Assembly (NCBI RefSeq): GCF_901709675.1
Contig: NC_051105.1
Location: forward strand, 13,622,604-13,686,603
DNA: 64,000 nucleotides
Direction of reading: 5' to 3'
From: Syngnathus acus
Taxonomy: Eukaryota; Chordata; Actinopteri; Syngnathiformes; Syngnathidae
Below, piece after piece: positions 11,582 to 20,545 of the stretch. The translations under genes and the position numbers were made by a program. The notes under the pieces are model-generated. The model worked only from the letters and a program-made list of their open reading frames with translations, was not told the DNA's origin and made no database searches. How positions within the stretch are numbered: the first letter of the stretch is position 1; every line of letters starts with the position of its first letter.

Positions 11582-11829
11582 GCGGATGTTGTCGCATCAC
11601 TGCTGCCAGTGCTTTACAGAGGCAAGCCGATTTCAGTACTCACAATTTTGCCTTGAGATGTGCCAAAAGATGCCGTCGCGGCGGGTGGGCAACGTTAGCC
11701 TCGGGGACTCGCGAGCATTCGCCCACCCGCCGCGACGGCATCTTTTGGCACATCTCAAGGCAAAATTGTGAGTACTGAAATCGGCTTGCCTCTGTAAAGC
11801 ACTGGCAGCAGTGATGCGACAACATCCGC
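11582..11829. repeat. Perfect 109-bp inverted repeat with 30-nt spacer
   Basis: The arm 11582-11690 is exactly complementary to 11721-11829 by my reading, with no mismatch in 109 positions; the spacer is 11691-11720. The arms begin GCGGATGTTGTCGCATCACT and end GCGGCGGGTGGGC. RNA from either strand would fold into a long perfect hairpin. It interrupts the hAT element 8812-11954. Confidence 0.93.
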
Positions 11830-11954
11830 TTCCATACCCCCCATATATATTTAAAAAAAAAAATCGCAACAGATTTACACGATTCACGAAAATGATACTT
11901 TTGACGGAAAAAAAACACGGAAATCCGCGGAGCCGCGGAAAATTCTCATCCCTG

Positions 11955-12395
11955 AATACAACCCATATTGAGTTGTCTTGACGTGTCATAGCTGGTGTAG
12001 TTTTATTATTAACTGACAGACGTGTCGCCGATATTGAGTTGTCTTGACGTGTTGTATCTCGTGTGGATGGCTGGTGTCTGGGATGGCTAACAAAAGTCTG
12101 GCATGTCAGAATTTCCATTTGTTTTGCCGCAGAGTGACATAAACTACGACATCCTTCAAGTGGTTCGTGGGCATTGACCAATAGGAATACAGTCCGCTCC
12201 TACTTATGACGAGAGATTGAACATGGCGCACAAACAAAATGGCATAAAAAAGAACGGACTAATCTGATCTCAAGCGGGCCACGATATGAAGGAAAGATCT
12301 GAGGAACTGTGCCTGAAATGTCCTCAGCTAATAGCTGATTAGCAAACGTGGTAGTATTAAATAAATTTGTGGCGTCAAGTTATTTTGGGAGAATG
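11955..12395. other. Repeat continuation, then unassigned sequence
   Basis: 11955-12110 continues the direct-repeat family of 8460-8811 (TTGACGTGTCATAGCTGG, GGATGGCTGGTGTCTGGGAT). From 12111 to 12395 I see no gene or recognisable repeat. Confidence 0.5.
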
Positions 12396-13207
12396 CCGTC
12401 TTTTTCCGTGCATAATGCGCAAAATTTAATTAATTTATTGTCCTAAAATCTGGGGTGCGCATTATGCATGGGTACAACAATTTTTGAAGAAAATCTCCCT
12501 CGAAATAAAACTTGAAATGACACCTTTCTTCTTGTTTGTTGTCAATCGCGCATCACATTCAGCCATCCTGCCCAACACACTTAGTCAGTAAAATTCATAA
12601 TTGACGACACATCGTTTGATGCGATGGTGCAATCCTTGATGGTGTGTTATTGTCAAATATTGTTTGTTTTTTAATCTCCATCGCAGACCGGATATCATAT
12701 GGAGGCAGTATCACTGCGCATGCGCACTATGGATCCGATGCGCAGAACGGATGCGCAAGACACGTCAGCTATATAAAGAGCGAGAGTTCAGTTCTCTACC
12801 TATTAGTTTCAATTCACAGTTTAATTAGCAGTTTCATCAAGATGGTTAAGAGAGCAAGTTATAGTATAGCATTTCAAAAGAAAGTCATTGAAGTGGCAGA
12901 AAAATTAGGCAAAAGGGCAGCTGCATACGAACACAATGCTCTCGTATCAGACGCTTGCTCGATCACCTGCTCGTTTGCTGTCACAATGTACCCTACACAA
13001 ATCCGAAACATTTCTTCGCTATCGAGTTTGCTGCCGCATGCGCAGTGATACTGTTGTTCCCAAAGATGATCTTTTTTCTGAAATAATTTTACGTTTACGG
13101 ACTTAAGTAAGAGTCAAAATTTGGGTGCGTATTATACATGGGTACAGGCTTTTTTCCAGCATCGACATGCCATTTTTAGGGTGCGTATTATGCACGGAAA
13201 AAGACGG
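12396..13207 (+). mobile_element. Tigger-like (pogo) non-autonomous element, copy 1
   Basis: Inverted ends CCGTCTTTTTCCGTGCATAATGCG and CGTATTATGCACGGAAAAAGACGG. TA follows the right end; the left shows TG, probably a mutated TA. The copy keeps a promoter with TATATAAAG (near 12771) and the start of a coding sequence, but the catalytic domain is deleted. Related copies are at 21170-22359 (inverted) and 30977-31761. Confidence 0.82.
12842..13048 (+). pseudogene. Truncated Tigger/pogo transposase N-terminus
   Basis: The frame starts MVKRASYSIAFQKKVIEVAE and continues KLGKRAAAYEH. This is the helix-turn-helix start (CENP-B/pogo N-terminal type, SY..AFK..V) that binds transposon ends in Tigger-like transposases. 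After about 30 residues the family sequence stops and non-homologous residues run to a stop, showing an internal deletion. It lies about 70 bp downstream of a TATATAAAG box. Confidence 0.65.
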
Positions 13208-13223
13208 TAGACAGTCTCTAGTG

Positions 13224-13436
13224 CAGGGGTCACCAACTCCGGTCCTCAAGGGCGCCAATCCAGCCTGTTTTAGGCGCAGCCCTACAACAACACACCTGAT
13301 TCAAATAATCAGGATCGCTATCAGCCTTAATAGAGCTTGCTGATGAGCTGATCATTTGAATCAGGTGTGTTGTTGTAGGGCTGCACCTAAAACAGGCTGG
13401 ATTGGCGCCCTTGAGGACCGGAGTTGGTGATCCCTG
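13224..13436. mobile_element. Foldback hAT element (213 bp)
   Basis: The element is almost entirely palindromic: ends CAGGGGTCACCAACTCC and GGAGTTGGTGATCCCTG, with shared inner CACACCTGATTCAAAT arms. It is flanked by exact 8-bp duplications CTCTAGTG at 13216-13223 and 13437-13444. A related foldback with diverged arms is at 50617-50830. Confidence 0.92.
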
Positions 13437-13444
13437 CTCTAGTG

Positions 13445-14830
13445 CCTGTTTAAGGTCTCGATACGGGTTGAATGCGTAAAGGTTTTTTTCAATGTATTAG
13501 TACCCTCTGTTGGTGAACGTTAGAAACTATAGTCATTTGCTGATGGACTATTTTCATGGTAGTATGTCTCTTTCTCTCATTGCCTTTTCTGAGTCGTAGA
13601 GAAAAGCACACATGCACGTAAAGCCTCAGTTGACATGACTGACAGGTGCTTGTCCTGCTCGACCTGCGCCGATCGAGTGAATGTTGTCGGAAGCACACGA
13701 CGATTGGACGGCGTCTGGTTGGTGACTGGCGTGTAGTGTGACATATCCCAAGGTCAGGTCTGACAGCGCGACTGTCGTGAACAACAAAAAAGTTGCGTAG
13801 TCTGACAAAGGGCATAATTAAATACAATTACGAATTATAGGAAGAACGAAGATTGCACCAAGCAACCTTAAAACACAACGTGGTCAGGGTTTACCCCAGA
13901 AAACTTGCTAAGACTGGTGATAGAGAAGCTAACTTGGCTTCATCAAAGATATTTAGGGTGCGTTCGGACATTCACTCTGACATCCGTGCATTACTCAAGC
14001 AAGTGTGTTCAGAAAGGTAGAGTACGCTCTGCTCTTATTAATGTATGAACACAACCAGCACTGGTGCACCGTGTCCCCAGTGGGAGCGCCTACGGTGCGC
14101 ACTGGCACTCCATTTATGGTCCGTGCTCGGGGCAAATTATCCAATGTACCTTTCATTTTTCGTCAGTGTACTGTATTTATTTTGATTAATCATCGTAAAT
14201 GATAGTTTGATTTTTGATGGGTTAAATGCCACTGATACACTGATGTTAGAACAATAATAAGTGTACATACAACAACAATAAGTGTACAAAATGCTATGCT
14301 CATCTGCTTCGATGACGCGAGCTCGCTGACCTGCTCGTCAGCTTGCCTCATCGTTCTGCTTTGCCATCATTTCAGCCCTCCTTGTCTCGTTTAAACTTTG
14401 TGTGAGCCCGTGTTGCATTTGGTTGTGCTGCCTTGTTCATGACAAAAGGAAGTGCAAATTAGACATGCTGTCGATTCTGCTGACGCAAACGAAGTGAAAG
14501 AGTGGATACGTGGCGCGACTGCGAGAGGCTGAGATAAAGCGTGGTTAAAACTGCTCTTACAGTTCTAAGCCAATCAGCGGCAAGGATACAGCTTGTTGCG
14601 TGTTGTGTGAAATGTCCGTCGTTGAGCAAGCAAAACAAAGATGTGCAGTAACAGTTGGTTCTTTATTGGCAAGATCTTGGGTTGTTTAATGGCAGCCAGT
14701 ACACGAGGCACGGCAGCAGATGAAACAACAACCACCATTTTCCAGGTCATAAGCTTTTATACTGTCCGGAAAAGGCGAAAAGCATCACCTGACCATTTGG
14801 TATCTATGTGTATTGGAGACTCACCGCCCT
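13445..14830. other. No gene or clear repeat recognised
   Basis: Read on both strands. Several short open frames exist (e.g. around 13489-13827 minus), but none has a recognisable motif, splice context or signal. This part of receptor intron 1 may be ordinary unique intron sequence. Confidence 0.4.
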
Positions 14831-14834
14831 ACGT

Positions 14835-14836
<2 letters not shown>

Positions 14837-14922
<86 letters not shown>

Positions 14923-14960
14923 ATGTGTGCGAGTGTGTGTGTGTGTGCGTGCGTGCGTGT
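14837..14960. repeat. (GT)n microsatellite
   Basis: About 40 GT units, trailing into GCGTGCGTGCGTG, followed by TTGCTTGGTACACCTG. A second GT tract with the same trailing GCGTGTTGCTTGG follows at 15822-15898, so the two tracts and their flank look like a duplicated segment. Confidence 0.95.
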
Positions 14961-15014
14961 TGCTTGGTACACCTGTTAGAACATTACAACATTAAATAAT
15001 AGTTTCAAACAATT

Positions 15015-15765
15015 CAGGGCTGTGGACTCGGACTCGGGGACTCGGACTCGTCGGACTCGGTCATTTTTGCCGGACTCGGACTCGGTGCTGATTTTGACCG
15101 AGTCCACCGAGTCCGACAATAAAAAAAATACGTTAAATTTTATTTTCATCATGCTGCTGAGAATGCGCGTAGGAATACTGTCCACAGCCCTGCTTGCTTG
15201 TTATGAAGACAAATTTAGTTGTTGCGTGCGCGCCCGCGCCTGCCTGCCTGCGTGCGTGCACGTACAAGACCCACAATGCCCCGCGCGCAGCCAAGATGGA
15301 AGAACCCGGGAGCAGCGAGAGAACAATGTTTTGCCTCTAGATTTGGGGGGGAAACGGAGCGTAAGTTACGATCAATGTGGCCACGTTGCGTTGCACTTAG
15401 GCTAATGTTTACATTATGTACCAATGTCAAGGACGATTATGTCACCCAGCTTATATCATTGATGTGTTTCGATAGTTGTGGCGTCGTCACTAATTATTTG
15501 TGTTTAGATAAATGTCTGAGCTATAATGGTGTAATTAATGATTAAAACTTGAAAGTATCTGTTTATTGTATTCGTTTATATGTTTAATAAAGACAAAGCC
15601 ATCACAAAACTGTTGTAATTATTTAGATTTTGATCTAAATTAGCCTTGAATAAAGACTAAGCAGTCACATGAATTAACAGAAAAAATGGACAGCCGGACT
15701 CGGACTCGTGGTCAAGAGGCCGGACTCGGACTCGGTGCAAAAATCCGACCGAGTCCACAGCCCTG
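15015..15765. mobile_element. hAT-like non-autonomous element ('CAGGGCTGTGGACTCGG' ends)
   Basis: Left end CAGGGCTGTGGACTCGGACT and right end GGTCGGA...GAGTCCACAGCCCTG are inverted. Both are enriched in GGACTCGG repeats that can pair across the element. An extra internal end (GTCCACAGCCCTG, near 15180-15192) suggests two copies merged. The flanking 8 bp (AAACAATT, CTTAGTAT) do not match, so the boundary history is unclear. Confidence 0.65.
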
Positions 15766-15821
15766 CTTAGTATAAATGACATACAGAAAATAATGTATAA
15801 ATAATATAAATATGATACGTG

Positions 15822-15828
15822 TGTGCGC

Positions 15829-15886
<58 letters not shown>

Positions 15887-15898
15887 TCGTGCGTGTTG
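15822..15898. repeat. (GT)n microsatellite, second tract
   Basis: About 30 GT units ending in GCGTTCGTGCGTGTTGCTTGG, the same flank as the first tract at 14837-14960. Confidence 0.95.
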
Positions 15899-15903
15899 CT
15901 TGG

Positions 15904-16330
15904 TGTTAGGGTTTGCAGAATATCTTCATCGTATGATTATGTTGGAATGTAACCTGTAATAATTTACCTAGCTTGTCCTGTCTTAACAAAAGTAGTAGAC
16001 CAAAGTGCTAAGATCTTTTCACCTGATTGACTAGCTGCAGAGGAAGCAATCAAAGTTGCTTTGTTTACACAAAGTCGTAAAAGGCCCCCTGCTATGCTTT
16101 GATCGGCAGGGAAGCGGCTTCACCCCATCCTGTGTTCCCACACTCCCACTTTCAACCCCACTCTGTTTCTCTCAATAAATATGCACCTGATGAGGCCTGA
16201 GTCAGACTTCATTTGACCATCGCTGTAAGCACAGCGACGAGTGAACTCTCCACCTGCAGGTGTCTGAAACGACTAACTTGTCTCCAGTGTGGTTCTTGCA
16301 AAATAAGTTAGAGTGAGCACTACCCTAACA
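15904..16330 (+). mobile_element. Solo LTR (427 bp) with 5-bp target duplication
   Basis: The element begins TGTTAGGG and ends CCCTAACA and is flanked by CTTGG at 15899-15903 and 16331-16335. TG...CA ends with a 5-bp duplication are the hallmark of an integrated LTR. A polyadenylation signal AATAAA lies at 16174-16179. No internal region follows, so recombination between two LTRs probably left this solo copy. Relatives: 49357-49630, 4840-5010 (inverted) and 53741-53840 (inverted). The superfamily cannot be told from the LTR alone. Confidence 0.88.
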
Positions 16331-16335
16331 CTTGG

Positions 16336-16721
16336 TACACCTGTACCGATTCTTTTCTTTTCGAAAACCTAACATAACTCACTGAGGCAGAGGAACAGAC
16401 AGACCAACTCGCAGAGACGAACAGAAACTAACAGAAACAGAGAGCAACATGAACAGAGAGACAAAGACATACAACAATCCGACATGGGAGTGACATGCAG
16501 ACGAGCTTTAAATACACGACAGGTAACGAGAGGCAGGTGAAGGTGACGCTGGGGTGGGCCCGATGGCGGCCACGGGTCTGGCGCCGCTGGGACGAGGTCC
16601 AACGGCGGCAGCGGGGCCGATGGCGCTGGGACGAGCTCCATTGATGGACATGGAACCGGTGTCGCGGACGGGAGCTGGTGGCGGAGGTCCAAGTGTTGGT
16701 CGCTGTGATGGTCGGATTGTT
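16336..16721 (-). other. Unassigned; proline-rich open frame on minus strand
   Basis: A minus-strand frame (16369-16800) runs through proline-rich sequence fused to the PAK pseudogene frame. Sequence near 16515-16545 (AGGCAGGTGAAGGTGA) also occurs near 26111-26130, which suggests a dispersed repeat. I do not recognise a gene here. Confidence 0.35.
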
Positions 16722-17022
16722 CTGCTATCTGAGCTTCATCCATGCAACTTTCTGTGACCACATCAAAGAGCCGCCAGTCGGGTACTCCCTCACTACCCAC
16801 AGCTCGTCACAAACCAGGTAACTGTCCAGGTAGTTGACGATATTGGGGTTCTTGTTTTCCCTCATGACCAGGATCTCATTGATGATGAGTTCTTTCTTAA
16901 GCTGCTGTTGCAGATTCATCTGCTTGATGAACTTTTGTCCAGTGGCGTACCGGATGCGCCTTTTCCAATCTTCTCAAAGCGAGTGTATTTGTTCTCAGGG
17001 TCTCCGACACTCACAATGATCC
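16722..17022 (-). pseudogene. PAK-family protein kinase processed pseudogene fragment
   Basis: The minus strand encodes the start of a PAK (p21-activated kinase) catalytic domain: [19 protein letters not shown] (glycine loop region), then [43 protein letters not shown] and CMDEAQIA. In working genes these blocks span several exons; here they run on without introns, so this is a reverse-transcribed copy. Damage: a deletion of about 16 codons after the glycine loop, a frame change, and a break in the GGSL block. It is cut off before the catalytic loop, so no kinase can be made. The likely parent is a group I PAK (PAK1/2/3). Confidence 0.8.
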
Positions 17023-17041
17023 TGAGCTTTGTCAAGGGGCA

Positions 17042-17357
17042 TTAACCCCCCTACAGACCCTTCTCACCCAGGTCCCAGTCTGTTCGAACTACTTCCCTCC
17101 GGACAACGTTACAGAGCGCTGTACGCCAAAACCAGCAGACAGACAAAGCTTCTTCCCCCAGGCTGTCATTCTGATGAACTCACACCACTCATAGAGTCTC
17201 AGAGACATCACTGGGAAATAACATCCTGCTCTTGCCACTTAAATGTTGTTAGTCACCTGAATGTTGTCACTCACTTAAATGTTGTACAGAGGCTGAGATC
17301 AACCAGAGTCGAATTCCTTGTTTGGCATGCACAAACTTGGCCAATAAAAACTGATTG
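17042..17357 (+). mobile_element. L2 LINE 3'-end fragment (same family as copy B)
   Basis: Encodes the C-terminal block [20 protein letters not shown] and then a 3' UTR ending CAATAAAAACTGATTGACTGG. It matches the end of copy B (20040-20545) closely but lacks the long 3' UTR block found there. Severely 5'-truncated. Confidence 0.8.
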
Positions 17358-17726
17358 ACTGGAAGTTCAGATGGTGCGTAATTGGGTATTGGATTTGGCC
17401 CAAGAAAATTCGCAATCCTAAAACATGTAGTGATTCCAAATTTCACCAGGAGATGGTGTTAAAGCTTGACATAGGGGTAACCTGATGGGAACTAATAAAT
17501 CTAATAAATTAAATTGTTAGCAATTGGAAGGACATGACCTGTTCAAACACATAGCAACACACAACTTTGGAATATGATTTTGCCTGGCTACAATACTCTG
17601 TAACGGCTTAAGCATTATCATCACATGGTAACGTAGGGGTGCCCACAACCATAGGTTGGTTATGGTCGTGTGAGTTAAGAATTATTGTTAGACAATGTTG
17701 TTATGATGTTTAATCAGTATGACCAT
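17358..17726 (+). mobile_element. Partial 2-kb-type LTR (5' part)
   Basis: Matches the 5' third of the solo LTR 26590-28613: both contain AGATGGTGC, GTATTGGATT and TTTGCCTGGCTA, then TAACGGCTTAA or TAACAGCTTAA. It breaks off where L2 copy B begins, so copy B probably landed in it, though the far side does not continue in the same orientation. Confidence 0.6.
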
Positions 17727-20186
17727 TGTTTCTACATTAATGAACGTTGGTGTACTGATGTCACGGTGTTGAAAGAGTTTTGCAGCCCTCTCCTAGAAAC
17801 ACTTTTCATAAACTGCCGGCCGTTCTATTCACCACGGGAGTTCTCCTCGGTCGTCATGGCGGCTGTTTACATTCCACCACACGCACGTGCGAGTGAAGCC
17901 ACGCAGATGCTCGCTGACCAGGTAACAGACATGGAGAAACTTCTACCAAATTCATTAATCATTGTTCTGGGTGATCTCAACAGGGCGAACCTCGCACACG
18001 AACTCCCCAGATACAGACAGCACGTAACGTGTCCCACCAGAGGGGCACAGACTCTGGACCACTGCTACACCGTGATCAAGGATGCATACCACTCTGCGAC
18101 TCGTGCAGCTTTAGGACTCTCGGACCACTGTCTAGTTCATCTGATCCCGGCCTACAGGCAGAAACTAAAAACTTCTAAGCCTGTGGTGAGGACTGTGAGG
18201 AAGTGGACAGTGGAGTCAAGGCAGGACCTCCAAGCCTGCTTTGACTGCACCGATTGGGGAGTTTTCGAAGCTGCAACTTCAGACTTGCATGAACTCACTG
18301 ACACTGTCACATCATACATCAGTTTTTGTGAGGATCTGTGTGTGCAGACTAAGACCTTCTGCACATACAACAACGACAAACCTTGGTTTACACCGAACCT
18401 CAGGAGGCTGCGCAAAGTCAAGGAGGAGGCCTACAGGAGCGGCGACCGCGACCTGTTCAGGCAGACCAGAAACACACTGAACCGAGAGGTCAGGAAAGCC
18501 AGGAGGTGTTACGGGGAGAACCTGAAGAGACACCTCTCTGCCAATCCTGATCCCTCAACAGTGTGGAAAGGTCTGCAGAGCATCACGGGCTACAAGAAAC
18601 GAACCCCCCGTCCTGTGGAGAGCCCAAGGCTTGCTAACCAGCTAAACGAGTTCTACTGCAGGTTTGATCGGTCCTCCCACACAACGGGACTTCCTGCAGC
18701 ACAATCTACATCCTCACCTCTCCCCACAACTGCCCTGTCCACACCTCTATCATCGTTGTCACCCACTCTCTCTCTTGCAGAGGCCGCGCCCGCACTCCAG
18801 ATCCGCGAGGAGGAAGTGCGCCAGATGTTCCGGAGACAAAAGACCAGGAAGGCACCGGGCCCAGACGGCGTGTCACCTTCCTGCTTGAAAGTCTGCGCTG
18901 AGCAGCTGGCGCCCACCTTTGCACGGATCTTCAACCGTTCTCTGGAGCTGTGTGAGGTGCTCTCGTGCTTCAAGAGCTCCACCATCGTTCCAGTGGCCAA
19001 GAAGCCCGCCATCACAGGTTTGAATGACTATAGACCTGTCGCACTGACATCTGTGGTCATGGAATCTTTCGAGAGGTTAGTGCTGAACCACCTGAAGGAG
19101 GTCACGGGCCCCCTGCTTGACCCCCTCCAGTTTGCCTACCGGGCAAACAGGTCGGTGGATGATGCGGTCAACATGGGACTGCACTACATCCTGCACCACC
19201 TGGACACCCCAGGAACGTACGCCAGGATCCTGTTCGTGGACTTCAGCTCGGCGTTCAACACCATCGCTCCTGACATCCTCCAACAGAAGCTCATCCAGCT
19301 TGCGGTGCCTGCCTCCACCTGTCAGTGGATCACCAGCTTCCTGACCAACAGGAGACAGCGTGTGAGGCTGGGGGGCATCACATCTGACACCCGGACCACC
19401 AATACTGGAGCCCCTCAGGGGTGCGTCCTCTCCCCACTGCTCTTCTCTCTCTACACCAATGATTTCTCCTCAGGTGACTCTCCTGTGAAGCTCCTGAAGT
19501 ATGCAGACGACACCACTCTCATCGGACTGATCCAGGACGGTGATGAGACTGCGTACAGACAGGAGGTGGAGCGGCTGGTCCACTGGTGCAGCCAAAACCA
19601 TCTGGAGCTGAACCCGCTCAAGACCGTGGAGATGACAGTGGATTTCAGGCGAGACCCTTCACCACTTTTACCCCTCACTATCCGCAGTAATACTATTCTC
19701 TCCACAGACACCTTCAAGTTCCTGGGAACCACAATCTCTCGGGACCTGAAATGGACCGGCCACATAGACTCTGTCCGGAAGAAGGCCCAGCAGAGGCTGT
19801 ACTTCCTGAGACAGCTCAAGAAGTTCAACCTGCCGCGAGAGCTTCTGAAGACCTTCTACACTGCCATCATCCAGTCTGTCCTCTGCACCTCCATCACTGT
19901 CTGGTTTGGATCGGCCTCCAAACAAGACAAGCACAGACTGCAACGGACAATCAGGACTGCAGAAAAGATCATTGGAATCAACCTCCCATCTATCCAAGAC
20001 TTGTACCTGTCCAGGACCAGGAAACGTGCAAGGAACATCTCTACAGACCCTTCTCACCCAGGTTGCAGTCTGTTTGAACTACTCCCCTCCGGACGGCGTT
20101 ACAGAGCTCGGTACGCCAAAACCAGCAGACACAGAGACAGCTTCTTCCCCCGGGCTGTTGCTCTGATGAACTCACACCACTCTTAG
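17685..20186 (+). CDS. L2 LINE copy B: endonuclease (partial) and reverse transcriptase
   Basis: Non-LTR retrotransposon protein that nicks target DNA and copies its own RNA there. The open frame is 833 codons without a break; homology starts near 17727 ([10 protein letters not shown]), so the first ~14 codons are read-in from the flanking LTR and the element is 5'-truncated inside the endonuclease. Visible: GDLN (residue ~96; family GDFN), [14 protein letters not shown] motif [12 protein letters not shown] (~516), [13 protein letters not shown] (~575), [11 protein letters not shown] (~605), and the C-terminal [15 protein letters not shown] block. With no promoter and no N-terminal endonuclease half it cannot move by itself. 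The intact frame suggests a fairly recent insertion. The 3' UTR runs to 20545 and ends AATAAAAAACTCTTGAATCTTG. Confidence 0.9.
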   Translation: MLDNVVMMFNQYDHCFYINERWCTDVTVLKEFCSPLLETLFINCRPFYSPREFSSVVMAAVYIPPHARASEATQMLADQVTDMEKLLPNSLIIVLGDLNRANLAHELPRYRQHVTCPTRGAQTLDHCYTVIKDAYHSATRAALGLSDHCLVHLIPAYRQKLKTSKPVVRTVRKWTVESRQDLQACFDCTDWGVFEAATSDLHELTDTVTSYISFCEDLCVQTKTFCTYNNDKPWFTPNLRRLRKVKEEAYRSGDRDLFRQTRNTLNREVRKARRCYGENLKRHLSANPDPSTVWKGLQSITGYKKRTPRPVESPRLANQLNEFYCRFDRSSHTTGLPAAQSTSSPLPTTALSTPLSSLSPTLSLAEAAPALQIREEEVRQMFRRQKTRKAPGPDGVSPSCLKVCAEQLAPTFARIFNRSLELCEVLSCFKSSTIVPVAKKPAITGLNDYRPVALTSVVMESFERLVLNHLKEVTGPLLDPLQFAYRANRSVDDAVNMGLHYILHHLDTPGTYARILFVDFSSAFNTIAPDILQQKLIQLAVPASTCQWITSFLTNRRQRVRLGGITSDTRTTNTGAPQGCVLSPLLFSLYTNDFSSGDSPVKLLKYADDTTLIGLIQDGDETAYRQEVERLVHWCSQNHLELNPLKTVEMTVDFRRDPSPLLPLTIRSNTILSTDTFKFLGTTISRDLKWTGHIDSVRKKAQQRLYFLRQLKKFNLPRELLKTFYTAIIQSVLCTSITVWFGSASKQDKHRLQRTIRTAEKIIGINLPSIQDLYLSRTRKRARNISTDPSHPGCSLFELLPSGRRYRARYAKTSRHRDSFFPRAVALMNSHHS

Positions 20187-20545
20187 AGTCTCAGAGTCAT
20201 TACTGTGCAATAACATCCTGCTCTCCACACCTTTTTTGAATTTGTCTACACTGTTTGTACTATGTGTCCTCTCTGCATCCATTGCAGCCTGGTCATCCTG
20301 GAAGAGGGACCTTCCCATCTGTGGTCTCTTCTCAAGGTTTCTCATTTCCCCTAGCTGGAGTTTTGAGTTTTTCCTTGCCCTTTTGGGAGCTTAAGATCAG
20401 GGGATGTTTGAGAATATTTGCCATTTTTCATGTCCTGAGTGTTGTTAGTCACCTAAATGTTGAACAGAGGGTGTGATTTACCGAAGTCAAATTCCTTGTT
20501 TGGCACGCTCAAACATGGCGAATAAAAAACTCTTGAATCTTGAAT

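Larger units (their letters stand above)
8812..11954. mobile_element. hAT-like element (CAGGGATGAGAAT ends) carrying nested insertions
   Basis: The right end ATTCTCATCCCTG (11942-11954) is inverted relative to CAGGGA/TGAGAAT on the left. The left end is split after CAGGGA by a LINE fragment whose own 8-bp duplication CACAGGGA restores it. The flanking sequence is the repeat of 8460-8811 and 11955-12110, so the empty site can be inferred. The 8-bp duplication is imperfect (ACTATACA against AATACA). A sister right end is at 52240-52256. The interior retains pieces of a zinc-finger transposase exon (9301-9560). Confidence 0.7.

Noticed and set aside
13489-13827. 112-codon open frame on minus strand
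   Set aside because: No domain, no splice context, basic low-information composition.
14641-14999. Three overlapping open frames across the GT microsatellite
   Set aside because: They are valine-cysteine repeats forced by (GT)n and have no other support.
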